From: Micromonospora sp. Llam0
Lineage (GTDB): Bacteria; Actinomycetota; Actinomycetes; Mycobacteriales; Micromonosporaceae
Length of the DNA: 64,000 nucleotides
Direction: 5' to 3'
Assembly (NCBI RefSeq): GCF_003751085.1
Contig: NZ_RJJY01000001.1
Location: 1,736,001-1,800,000 of the forward strand
Shown here: one piece after another, positions 9,201-16,645 of the stretch
Numbering within the stretch: position 1 is the stretch's first letter
Layout of the letters: every line of letters begins with the position of its first letter
Notes under the pieces: generated by a model
The model's input: only the letters and a program-made list of their open reading frames with translations
Told to the model about the DNA's origin: nothing
The model's database searches: none
Program-made: the position numbers and the translations under genes

Positions 9201-10108
9201 AGAGCTACGTGCGCTGAAAGGTGCCCGCGTGGTTCGGACCGGGGGCCGTTGGAAAAGGCGCCGCACACAGCGGAAACCTCGCCAACGGCCTACCGGTGTT
9301 TCGGGTACTCGACGACGCGATCGCCCAACTACCGGCGTCCTACCGGCGGAAGATCCTGATCCGCGTCGACGGCGCCGGCGCCACCCACGACCTCATGACA
9401 CACCTGGAGCGGCTGAACCGGACACGACGCAACGTGCGCTTCACCGTCGGCTGGACCATCACCGCCGCCGACGAGACCGCCATCGCCCGGCTACCCGAGA
9501 CCGCGTGGACCGACAGCCTCGGCCAGGACGGCACCGCCACCACCGGACAGGCACACACCGCCGAGCTGACCGGCCTCAACCAACGCCTCGACAACTGGAA
9601 CACCGGGCTACGGCTGATCGTGCGACGCACCAGAGCGTCGGCCCGGCACGCGAAGAACCTCACCGCCCTGGAACGATCCACCGGCTGGCGATACGCGATC
9701 GTCGCCACCAACATCGGTCGCCTCGGACGGGTAGCCGGCTCGCACCAGCCACAATGGCTCGACGCCCTCCACCGCGCCCACGCCGGCGTCGAGGACCGCG
9801 TCCGCACCAACAAGGCCATGGGCCTACGGAACCTGCCCTCCAAGGACTGGACCGTCAACCAGGGCTGGGTCCTCGCCGCGAACATCGCCGCCGACCTCGA
9901 CACCTGGACCCGGCTCCTCGGCCTACACGACCAGGCCGACCTCGCCCACGCCGAACCCGACACCCTGCGCTACCGAATCCTGCACCTCCCCGCGAAACTC
10001 GCCACCCACGCCCGCCGCACGATCCTGTCCATCCCCGACACCTGGCCCTGGGCCGAAGCGTTCACCCTCTGCTGGCAACGCCTCAGCCTGATACCCCCAC
10101 CCACCTGA
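6272..10108 (+). CDS. IS1380 transposase, split by a group II intron
   Basis: The two exons are 6272-6893 and 9294-10108; joined they give 479 codons including the stop. The start is GTG (MSKSTGWATRLRVAVGGKG). Exon 1 contains WVVIDMDATLITAHSDKQGA and ends at NAGSNTVSDH. Exon 2 continues as TVFRVLDDAIAQLPASYR and ILIRVDGAGATHDLM. DDE acidic residues can be placed at VIDMDATL and IRVDGAGA. The gene is functional only if intron C splices. Length and content fit IS1380 (DDE_Tnp_1) transposases. Confidence 0.85.
7427..9217 (+). CDS. Group II intron-encoded reverse transcriptase/maturase with HNH endonuclease
   Basis: The 596-aa protein catalyses splicing and retrohoming of intron C. RT motifs run in order: RRVYIPKKNGKRRPLGLP, HGFRPNRGCHTAL, FIEGDIADCFGSLDHE, LSGAPQGGVASPILSNIYLD, RYSRYADDHLLGFIG (the YADD active site). 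Maturase domain X covers roughly residues 380-500. A C-terminal HNH nuclease follows (CEWCERRGPVETHQVRKLAD, then LVVCADCHKAIHAGQ) with four cysteines for zinc. All catalytic motifs are present. The stop codon lies inside domain V. Confidence 0.93.
   Translation: MQNAEMVLNVLRERGRRGLPCNELYRQLFNPSLYLLAYGRIYSNDGAMTPGACGETADAMSLAKIDRIIDAMRHERYRFQPARRVYIPKKNGKRRPLGLPSWSDKLVGEVVRLLLEAYYEPRFSDRSHGFRPNRGCHTALNEVATTWTGTTWFIEGDIADCFGSLDHEVMLSILAENIHDNRLLRLIKQMLQAGYLEDWEYHATLSGAPQGGVASPILSNIYLDRLDRFVETVLIPQYTRRAGRTPNPAYHRISAAIKRAYRRGDRIAARRLRVERRGMSGWDTHDPEYRRLRYSRYADDHLLGFIGPKAEAEQIKQRLAQFLHDDLKLDLSQDKTLITHARTQAAQYLGYEVTVQHSQCRPSVNGSIWLRVPRTVITAKIAPYLERGQPERRKELMSWDDHAIISTYDAEYRGVVQYYLLAGDVSKLKRLRWVAETSMLKTLAAKHRSTVMKMARKYKAKIVTPHGPRTCFQAIVARPGRKPLVARFGGIPLKRQKKAAINDRLPAPITTRRKELVIRLTAGQCEWCERRGPVETHQVRKLADLDKPGRPQPAWAQLMARKRRKTLVVCADCHKAIHAGQPTATLTEQPLESYVR
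9202..9235 (+). ncRNA. Group II intron C domain V
   Basis: A 34-nt hairpin begins GAGCTACG and ends CGTGGTTC. The arms pair along eight positions with two G-U type pairs and carry the catalytic AGC. The position, right before the domain VI stem at 9247-9290, is as expected. Confidence 0.8.
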
Positions 10109-10269
10109 CCCCCAACACCGGCCCCTACCAGCAGAAAGACGCCACCGGCACCAGGAGGACCGGCGCACCCGCAGCGACACGCGGCGAACCGACCCCCACC
10201 CCGAGTGGACAAAACGGTCAGCCGAACCGGACTACCAGGGATCAACACCCTCTGACGGATTGAGGTCGG

Positions 10270-10579
10270 TCAACGCCGAGGCGACCACCGCGGAGATCGT
10301 GACCCCGGACCGCGCCGCGTGGGACCGAGTCCCAGCGGCCACCGACACCGGCAGCTTCACCGTGAACACCACACTCGTCTCCGGCACCGCCACCCGGCCC
10401 GCCACCGCGCCACGATCGGCATACCGGCGCCCCTGACGCACCGACACCCCGAACCGCACGGCCAGCAACCGAGCCACCTCCGTGACCGAAACCCCGGCCT
10501 CGACAAGCTCGACAGCAGCGTTCACCCGCCCGGCGAACTCACCACCACCCACACGACGACCACCGGAAGCGACATCCAC
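10270..10579 (-). pseudogene. HTH protein of the serine-recombinase element, copy A, disrupted
   Basis: The protein begins with GTG (MDVASGGRRVGGGEFAGRVN) and contains a helix-turn-helix (AGVSVTEVARLLAVRFGVSV). The IS1380 element cuts it at ASALT. The last dozen codons remain on the far side at about 6110-6153. The intact copy is at 27628-27981. It may regulate the element or assist the recombinase; the sequence alone does not say which. Confidence 0.7.
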
Positions 10580-10660
10580 GTACTACCCAACGAGTCATCC
10601 ACCACTTTGGATACGCCGAGGAAACTCCAACCTTCGATAACCCAGCGTCACATCGAAACA

Positions 10661-10687
10661 GAAGTTACCCATTGCGTTGGGGGCGTG
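10661..10687. repeat. Right terminal inverted repeat of serine-recombinase element, copy A
   Basis: This is the exact reverse complement of 4318-4344. It begins GAAGTTACCC and ends GGGGGCGTG, and it leads directly into the RT coding sequence (GGVLSPLLAN). Confidence 0.92.
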
Positions 10688-11134
10688 TTGTCCCCGCTGC
10701 TGGCCAACATTGCCCTGTCGAGTCTGGACGAGTACTTCGACCAGCAGTGGCAGCGGCAGATGGGCAGCTTCCGGCAGCGAGCCGACCGCAGGCGGCAAGG
10801 CAAGGGCAACTGGAAACTTGTCCGATACGCGGACGACCTGGTGCTCATGGTGTTCGGTGACCGCCACCATGCCGAAACGCTGCACGAGGAGGTGTCCGCC
10901 GTGATCGCGGGCATCGGGTTACGGCTGGCCCCGGACAAGACCCGGGTGGTGCATCTCGACGAGGGCTTCGTGTTCCTCGGCTTTAATGTCCGCAGGCTGC
11001 GGAAACGAGGAACGCAGAAGTACTACGTCTACACGACACCGTCCCGGAAAGCCGTTCAGGCGATCAAGGACAAGGTGTCGGTGAGGACGTACAGATCAAC
11101 CCGCCGCAAGGACCTGGACGACGTCATCCGGGAG
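10688..11134 (+). pseudogene. Group II intron A reverse transcriptase, segment 4, truncated
   Basis: This holds RT domain 4 onward: SPLLANIALSSLDEYFD, then KLVRYADDLVLMVFG (YADD) and LDEGFVFLGFNVRRL. It ends at KDLDDVIRE, where family members continue with LNPVLRGW as in 31534-32256. The maturase domain X end is lost at the junction with the IS701 fragment. Confidence 0.85.
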
Positions 11135-11780
11135 CGGTGACCGCCGTGGTGATCATCCGGGACGCCAGTGTTGGTGTGGTCGCGAACCGCACCTGCTGCG
11201 GGACGCCGGCCTCGGCTCGGCGGTCGGTGCCGTCGCACCAGGATCTGGGCAGGTAGAGCGCGGTGTCGAGCATCGCGTGGACGGCGTCGGTGGCGTAGAC
11301 GAGGTGCACGGCGACCTGGCAGTTCTCGATCTTCCCGGCGGTGCCGGAGTACTGCCGCTGCACGCCGACGGTGTGTCGCCCCTTCTTCAGGTCACCTGTC
11401 TCGTCGATGACCAGTACCGCCTCGGTGTCGGCGAGGTGGTGGCCGACGAAGGCGCGGACATCGGCGCGGACTGCGGCGTCGTCCCAGCGCACCCGGGTCA
11501 GCAGGTCCTGCATCCCGTCCGGTGAGGCGTCGCCGGCATGCTCCGCGATCGTCCAGCAGTTCTTGCGCGGTAACGGTGCCAGCAGGCCCCGGACGAAGTC
11601 ACGTACCCGGCGGCGCGGCTCCGGCCTGCGGAAACGGTGCCCGATCATCATCATCAGGTCGTCGAACAACACCTGCCACAGGCGGGCGTCTACCCTGTAT
11701 CCCGCAGCCACCGCCGCGTCATGGTCAGTCCACACAACCGCCCATGATCGACGGTGGCTGCACCCGTTCCCACACCGCAC
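11135..11780 (-). pseudogene. IS701-family transposase, C-terminus lost
   Basis: About 215 residues of an IS701 transposase remain. Visible parts are RRRVRDFVRGLLAPLPRKNC, TIAEHAGDASPDGMQDLL, AVLVIDETGDLKKGRHTVG (first catalytic Asp) and QVAVHLVYATDAVHAMLD. Family members are about twice as long. The break coincides with the end of the intron A RT, so one deletion or recombination event probably joined the two. The 11781-11957 stretch after it holds IS-end-like sequence that I cannot assign. Confidence 0.85.
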
Positions 11781-11957
11781 CAGACCCGCAGCTCAGCCAA
11801 GGTCAACATCCCCGGCTGGAGTACTAGCCCCAACGCCGTTCAGTTAGGTGTTGAGGCAGGGCGTCAAGGCGTAGGAACTACGACATGGCCTTGGAAATGA
11901 CGAATGGAGACGTCCTCCTCCCGCAGGATTCGGGCTTGGTGTCCCAGTGCGTGATGG

Positions 11958-13331
11958 GGGTGTGTACAACTAACGGCGGATCTGCTGATCAAGGGAGATG
12001 CGCCAGATGACGACCGAGACCACCATCGAGCAGGAGCCCGCAGGCGGGTCGGTGGGTACGGCCACGGATGAGCAGTTGATCGCGCTGCTGGTGGACCGGG
12101 CACGCGGTGACGGGCTGAAGCTCACCGGTGAGGGCGGTCTGCTGCAGCAGCTGACCAAGCGGGTCCTGGAGTCCGCCCTGGAGGGCGAGATCACCGACCA
12201 CGTCGGCTACGACAAGCACGACCCGGCCGGCAAGGGCACCGGGAACTCCCGTAACGGCACCCGGACGAAGACCGTGCTGACCGACGTCGGCCCGGTCGAG
12301 GTACGGGTCCCCCGGGATGTCGCGGGGACGTTCGAGCCGCAGATCGTGCGTAAGCGCCAGCGCAGGCTGTCCGGGGTGGACGAGCTCGTGCTGTCGTTGT
12401 CGGCCCGGGGGCTGACGCACGGGGAGATCGCCGCGCACCTGGCCGAGGTGTACGGCGCCGAGGTGTCGAAGCAGACGATCTCGACGATCACGGACAAGGT
12501 CATCGACGGGATGACCGAGTGGCAGAACAGGCCACTCGACCCGGTCTACCCGGTCGTGTTCATCGATGCCATCAATGTGAAGATCCGGGACGGGAAGGTC
12601 GCGAACCGGCCCATCTACCTGGCGATGGCGGTCACCGTCGACGGCCACCGGGACATCCTCGGCCTGTGGGCCGGTGACGGCGGTGAGGGCGCGAAGCACT
12701 GGCTGCACGTGCTCACCGAGCTGAAGAACCGGGGCGTGGCCGATGTGCTGATGCTCGTCTGCGACGGGCTCAAGGGCCTACCGGAGGCGGTCGAGGCGGT
12801 GTGGCCGGCCACCATCGTGCAGACGTGCGTGATCCACCTGCTGCGCAACTCGTTCCGCTACGCGGCGCGGCAGGACTGGGAGAAGATCGCCCGAGCGCTC
12901 AAGCCGGTCTACACCGCGCCGACGGAGGACGCGGCGACGGAGCGGTTCCTGGAGTTCGCCGAGGCCTGGGGGCGGAAGTACCCGGCGATCGTGAAGCTGT
13001 GGGAGAACGCCTGGGCCGAGTTCGTGCCGTTCCTCGCGTTCGACGTGGAGATCCGCAAGGTCATCTGCTCGACGAACGCGATCGAGTCCGTCAACGCCCG
13101 GATCCGCAAAGCGGTCCGCGCCCGCGGGCACTTCCCCAACGAGCAGGCCGCGCTCAAGTGCGTGTACATGGCGTTGATGAGTCTGGACCCGACCGGCAAC
13201 GGCCGCCGCCGGTGGACCATCCGGTGGAAGGCACCTCTCAACGCGTTCCAGATCGCCTTCGAGGGCCGGCTCACCCCGGCCAACCTCTGACCACTTCAAC
13301 AACCAAGATCAGCCGTTAACTTGACACTCCC
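11958..13331 (+). mobile_element. IS256-family insertion sequence
   Basis: The ends are imperfect inverted repeats: left GGGTGTGTACAACTAACGGC, right read inward GGGAGTGTCAAGTTAACGGC, followed on both sides by GATC. No matching 8-9 bp duplication is visible in the flanks (GCGTGATGG on the left, AACTCAGG on the right). A rearrangement after insertion would explain that. The transposase is intact. Confidence 0.85.
12007..13290 (+). CDS. IS256-family transposase (Mutator type)
   Basis: The protein (about 427 aa) has the typical order: N-terminal HVGYDKHDPAGKGTGNSRNG, then VEVRVPRDVAGTFEPQIV, then the DDE core with VVFIDAINVKIRDG (D), VLMLVCDGLKGLPEAVEAVW (D) and VICSTNAIESVNARIRKAV (E). The start at 12007 is preferred because AGGGAG lies 9-10 bases upstream; an ATG at 11998 overlaps that site. 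Confidence 0.93.
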   Translation: MTTETTIEQEPAGGSVGTATDEQLIALLVDRARGDGLKLTGEGGLLQQLTKRVLESALEGEITDHVGYDKHDPAGKGTGNSRNGTRTKTVLTDVGPVEVRVPRDVAGTFEPQIVRKRQRRLSGVDELVLSLSARGLTHGEIAAHLAEVYGAEVSKQTISTITDKVIDGMTEWQNRPLDPVYPVVFIDAINVKIRDGKVANRPIYLAMAVTVDGHRDILGLWAGDGGEGAKHWLHVLTELKNRGVADVLMLVCDGLKGLPEAVEAVWPATIVQTCVIHLLRNSFRYAARQDWEKIARALKPVYTAPTEDAATERFLEFAEAWGRKYPAIVKLWENAWAEFVPFLAFDVEIRKVICSTNAIESVNARIRKAVRARGHFPNEQAALKCVYMALMSLDPTGNGRRRWTIRWKAPLNAFQIAFEGRLTPANL

Positions 13332-13405
13332 AACTCAGGTCGTCCCGAGGCATGCGGCCGCACGGCGGCTTCCGACCGCAAGTGTGCTCGCGCCTGGGCA
13401 GCGGC

Positions 13406-14854
13406 TCAGGCGAGCGAGCCGGCACGTCGCCCGATCACCATTCCCGCAGTCAGGCCAGAACCTGTCGGGTAGTTCGCGCTGAAGAGCCCTCCAAGCGCTT
13501 CACCGCATGCGAAGAGTCCGGGGATGGGCTCACCCGACCGATCAAGCACCCGGCCATCAACGTCACCGCGAAGACCACCGAAGGTGAAACTGATTCCACA
13601 AGTCACCGGATACGCGTAGTACGGTGGAACCTCGACCGCCGATGCCCAATTGCTCTTGACTGGCTCCACCGCTGCGCTGCGGCCATCCTTGATCGTCGGA
13701 TCGAGCGGACGGCTGGTATCGATAGATGAGTTAAACTCCCGAATCGTCTGCACGAATCCGTCGACATCGACATCCATGACCGCTGCAAGCTCTTCAACAC
13801 TGTTGGCGACAACCGGGATGATCCCGGGCATCTCGTACTCGTACGCCGCCAACATCGGGCGCGACTTCGCATCGAATACCTGAAAAGCTACCGAACCCGG
13901 CTGTTCGAGGATCACCTTGCCGTACTTCGCGTACGTATAGTTGCGAAAGTCCGCGCCTTCGTCGAAGAACCGTTGACCCTGGCGGTTGACAACGATGCCG
14001 AGCGGATAGCCATACCGGCTGAGTCGGTTCGTCAAGGCGCGATTGCTCTCGTTCTCGGGAAATGACGCGTCCCACGGAACGCTATGGCAAGTCGACCAGT
14101 CGCCTCCACGATCTGCACCTATCTCAAGAGCCGCGCGGATCAGGTCACCGGTGTTGTACGGCGTGCCACGCACCTTCGCGTGCTGCCAGCCGTCTCCCAG
14201 GTAGCGCTGACGCCATTGCGCATTCGCCTCGAAACCGCCGCTAGCGATCACCACCGACTCCGCTGGAAGCTCCTGATCGCCTATCCGAACGCCAACGACC
14301 GAACCGCCATCAGTCATCAGCCCTGTGACCGGGCAGCTGTAGTGCACCTCGACCCCGAGGCGTGATGCGACGCGCTCATGGACCGACATCAGCCCAGGCC
14401 CGCCGTCGAGGTTGCACACGTGCGAACCACCCCAGAACACGAAGGTCCCGTCGGGATGCTCGTGAGCTTGCCGCTCGTACATCAGCTGGAATCGCAGTCC
14501 CAATGCATGCAGCCAGCGGACAGCGTCACGCGAGCCTTCGACGACAGCCTCGGCAAGTTCCTTGTCGCCCCGCCCTCCGGTGACTCGCTCCAGATCGGCC
14601 AGGAACTCGGCCGCCGAGTACGGCGGGACCTCAGTACGCGCGTGACGCTCATCAGGATCGAGGACCTCGAGCAGGTCGCCGAGCCCGTCGTGCACCATCC
14701 GGGTCGAACCTAGGGTGTAATAGCTGTTCCCACCGGCCTGCGCCCACGGCGCCTTCTCCAGCAGCACTACGCGTCGCCCACGCTCGGCCGCCGCGTGAGC
14801 CGCGCAGTAACCGGCGTTTCCTCCGCCCACCACAACAACCTCCGGATCGCGCAT
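13406..14854 (-). CDS. FAD-dependent oxidoreductase, tricarballylate dehydrogenase (TcuA)-like
   Basis: A 482-aa flavoprotein of the fumarate reductase/succinate dehydrogenase flavoprotein superfamily. The N-terminal dinucleotide fold is VVVVGGGNAGYCAAHAAAERG, followed by LLEKAPWAQAGGNS as in TcuA-type enzymes. The C-terminus has the second FAD contact (FACGEALGGLFSANYPTGSG). The start at 14854 has GGAGGTG just upstream. An iron box lies about 172 bp upstream (15026-15044), so expression is probably de-repressed under iron limitation. Substrate unknown; a role in making a siderophore precursor is inference from the iron box and the nearby monooxygenase and DtxR fragments. Codon use is less GC-rich than in the right half of the window. 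Confidence 0.8.
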   Translation of the reverse strand: MRDPEVVVVGGGNAGYCAAHAAAERGRRVVLLEKAPWAQAGGNSYYTLGSTRMVHDGLGDLLEVLDPDERHARTEVPPYSAAEFLADLERVTGGRGDKELAEAVVEGSRDAVRWLHALGLRFQLMYERQAHEHPDGTFVFWGGSHVCNLDGGPGLMSVHERVASRLGVEVHYSCPVTGLMTDGGSVVGVRIGDQELPAESVVIASGGFEANAQWRQRYLGDGWQHAKVRGTPYNTGDLIRAALEIGADRGGDWSTCHSVPWDASFPENESNRALTNRLSRYGYPLGIVVNRQGQRFFDEGADFRNYTYAKYGKVILEQPGSVAFQVFDAKSRPMLAAYEYEMPGIIPVVANSVEELAAVMDVDVDGFVQTIREFNSSIDTSRPLDPTIKDGRSAAVEPVKSNWASAVEVPPYYAYPVTCGISFTFGGLRGDVDGRVLDRSGEPIPGLFACGEALGGLFSANYPTGSGLTAGMVIGRRAGSLA

Positions 14855-15025
14855 GTCCACCTCCCCACCGACAGCCGCATTCCTTCGGCAACCAAGCTGC
14901 CTCGCCAACCCAGGTGAATTGCCACCGCAACCCGAACGGCCGGCATCGACTGTGGTCAGGCGGAGCGGCGGCACTATCCGCGCGCGCCGCAGCCGGTCCT
15001 TGGCCCGCCGCTCAGCCCGCAGCCA

Positions 15026-15044
15026 TGAGCTTAGCCTAACCTAA
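15026..15044 (-). promoter_or_regulatory. IdeR/DtxR iron box upstream of the TcuA-like gene
   Basis: The 19-mer matches the reverse complement of the consensus TTAGGTTAGGCTAACCTAA at 17 of 19 positions by eye (core TTAGCCTAACCTAA). It lies 170 bp before the oxidoreductase start, suggesting iron-dependent repression. The rest of the 308-bp gap (14855-15162) shows no gene. Confidence 0.75.
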
Positions 15045-15162
15045 GTTGTGTGTTCGTGTGTTCTGGGCCACTGCCAGTGATGGGTCTGTCAAGTTTTCGG
15101 CCCTGGCTCACGTCTGGCGGTAACAGTGAGTAGTGGTCTTGTGGGTCGAGCGGCTACGCCTG

Positions 15163-15771
15163 TCAATAAGTGCAATTGGGGCGTATGGGGTAGCGAGCTG
15201 AGTTGTGGTTTTCGCATGACAACGCCCAGCCCTGAGATTCCAGCGTTGACGGCTCGCGCAGGCTCCCCTCGGGGCAGCTACCGAAAGTCACCACCGGATG
15301 TAAGCCAGGGCCGTTGTTCTTACAGACCCAGGCGTAGGTGAAGGCGTCGATGTCCCGGTCGGTGAGGCGGTTCAGCGGCCGGCTGGTCTGGATCAGGAGC
15401 CGGGCGGGTACCTGCGAAGCGGTGGCGAGCCGGACCCGTTCGGCGAAGCCCAGCTGCGCCGCGGTGCTGAGGAACTGCGCCAGGTCGGCGCCGACCTGGC
15501 AGCCCTGCACTTCTCGCCAGATGCTGGAGAACTTGCGCTCCAGCAGGTAGTCGTAGCCGGGTCGCAGACCGCCGTGCAGGATCAGGAACGTGATCAAGGG
15601 TCGGGTCGAACCGTTGGCGGACAACCGCACCGGCAACGGCTCGGCCGCCCACGCGGCCGGGTCAGGCCACCGGGTGAAGAACGATCGCGCCGCCGTCCAG
15701 TACGCGGTGTTCCCGCGACCGGTCCGGGCCAGATAGTCCAAGTAGGACGAGTGAAGGTCATGACTGGGCAC
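15163..15771 (-). pseudogene. Second tyrosine-recombinase-like protein, C-terminally truncated
   Basis: It starts with GTG inside the last codons of the preceding recombinase (GTGCCCAGTCATGA overlap), so the two genes are translationally coupled. It reads SYLDYLARTGRGNTAYWTAA, then RPLITFLILHGGLRPGYDYLL and SQVPARLLIQTSRPLNRLTD. This looks like the N-terminal domain of the partner integrase found in tandem recombinase sets. After about residue 150 (FTYAW) the sequence no longer resembles a recombinase, and no catalytic R-H-R-Y residues are present, so it is taken as truncated. Confidence 0.55.
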
Positions 15772-16410
15772 GGATACGCTCCCGGGCAGCGTCGAACTCG
15801 GCCTTGACATGCGCCGGCGCGAGATGAATGTAACGGGCGCTGCTGTCCACGTGGGTGTGCCCGAGCAGGGCTTCCATGACCGCCAGATCGACTCCGGCCT
15901 CGGCGAGCGCGGTGCCGAACGTGTGCCGCAACGCGTGCGGGTGCCCGCCGCCGATCCCCGACAACCCACGGTGATAGCGGAGGATCGTACGCAGCCCGGC
16001 CGCCGTCAACGGCTGCCCACGGTTGGGGCCCTTCGCCACGATGAACACGGTGGCGCTACTCGTTTGCGGGCGTTCGGCCAGCAGGTAGACCTGGATCACC
16101 GAGGCCACATCACCATCGAGTGGGACCCGGCGTTCCCGGTTGCCCTTGCCCACGACCTGCAACCACCTTCCGCCGATGTCGACATCGGCGACGGTCAGGG
16201 CGAGGACCTCGCACGAACGCAGGCCGCAGTACAGCATCAGGCCGGCGATCGCCCGGTCTCGCCAGGTTCGGGAGCTCTGGCCAACAGGTCAGCCGCCTGG
16301 GGCTGGGACAACGGCCGTGGCAGCCGACGAGGCTCGCGTAGCCGCAACGCCGACCTGCTATTCGGAGGCCGCGCCGTGTGCGCCAGCAGCCCGTTGCGTT
16401 CCCCCCGTTA

Positions 16411-16645
16411 CCTTTTTGATCGTCCCCAGCCGGGGACGGCTCGGTCGCCCGGCTCGGTATGACTGAATGCCCCTGTCGTACGCATGATCCGGGGGGTGTT
16501 GTCGCCGAGCCGGGTGGCGTCGGCGGACCGCTGATAGGGACCCGGCCACCCCGTCCGTGGGGTAGGTCTCTCCGTAACGTGGATGCCGGCAGTCCGACGC
16601 TATGACCGGCGGCCGAGCCAGGCCATCGCCGTGAGGAGGCAAGCT
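16411..16645 (+). ncRNA. Candidate bridge RNA region of the IS110 element
   Basis: IS110-group elements encode a guide (bridge) RNA in the non-coding end before the recombinase gene. This 235-base stretch has no gene and several GC-rich inverted segments, such as the GTCCCCAGCCGGGGAC hairpin at about 16424. I did not fold it or identify the guide loops, so the RNA is inferred from family and position. Confidence 0.35.

Larger units (their letters stand above)
6894..9293 (+). mobile_element. Group II intron C, full length with HNH maturase
   Basis: A 2400-nt intron lies in the IS1380 transposase gene. Removing 6894-9293 restores the transposase frame (GACCACA joined to CGGTGTTT). The 5' region is non-coding RNA (6894-7426), the maturase is 7427-9217, domain V is at 9202-9235, and a domain VI stem GGCCGTTGG / CCAACGGCC follows, ending in CCTAC. 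The 5' end reads CTGCGCCACGAGG; intron A has GTGCGCCACGAGG. The first base is therefore C rather than the usual G if the boundary is placed to keep the exon frame. Confidence 0.88.
6154..10265 (+). mobile_element. IS1380-family insertion sequence interrupted by group II intron C
   Basis: The element is flanked by TCGG at 6150-6153 and 10266-10269, a 4-bp duplication. Its ends are imperfect inverted repeats (left CCTCCCCCAGTCAGTGGG, right read inward CCTCAATCCGTCAGAGGG). It is 4112 bp as found, or about 1712 bp without the 2.4-kb intron. It inserted in the HTH gene of the serine-recombinase element; the intact version of that site is seen in copy B at about 27940. Confidence 0.9.
4318..10687 (-). 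mobile_element. Serine-recombinase element, copy A, with 27-bp terminal inverted repeats
   Basis: The element is bounded by a perfect 27-bp inverted repeat (4318-4344 and 10661-10687). It encodes, leftward, an HTH protein, a small overlapping ORF and a large serine recombinase. An IS1380 element with an intron inside it (6154-10265) interrupts the HTH gene. Without that insert the element is about 2254 bp, matching copy B (about 2253 bp). It sits inside the GTPQGG...SPLLAN region of the intron A RT. Copy B sits at the same place in another RT but in the opposite orientation. No short flanking target duplication is visible. Which known family it belongs to is not clear to me. Confidence 0.85.
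228..11134 (+). mobile_element. Group II intron A, 3'-truncated and carrying nested insertions
   Basis: The intron begins with the canonical GTGCG at 228 and continues as structured non-coding RNA to about 826, then as a maturase/RT gene from 827. The RT gene is broken by an IS3 element (914-2213), an ISL3 element (2552-4000) and a serine-recombinase element (4318-10687). Removing each insert and one copy of its target duplication restores an open reading frame across the IS3 and ISL3 sites. The RT stops matching at about 11134, where it abuts a truncated IS701 transposase, so the maturase C-terminus and domains V and VI are lost. The intron cannot splice as it stands. The first 17 bases are nearly the same as those of intron C at 6894. 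Confidence 0.85.

Noticed and set aside
4009..11134. Reverse transcriptase pieces as a retron or diversity-generating retroelement
   Set aside because: The pieces join into group II maturases, with domain V and VI RNA following the RT in introns C, B0 and B1. There is no msr/msd-like repeat or template/variable repeat pair.
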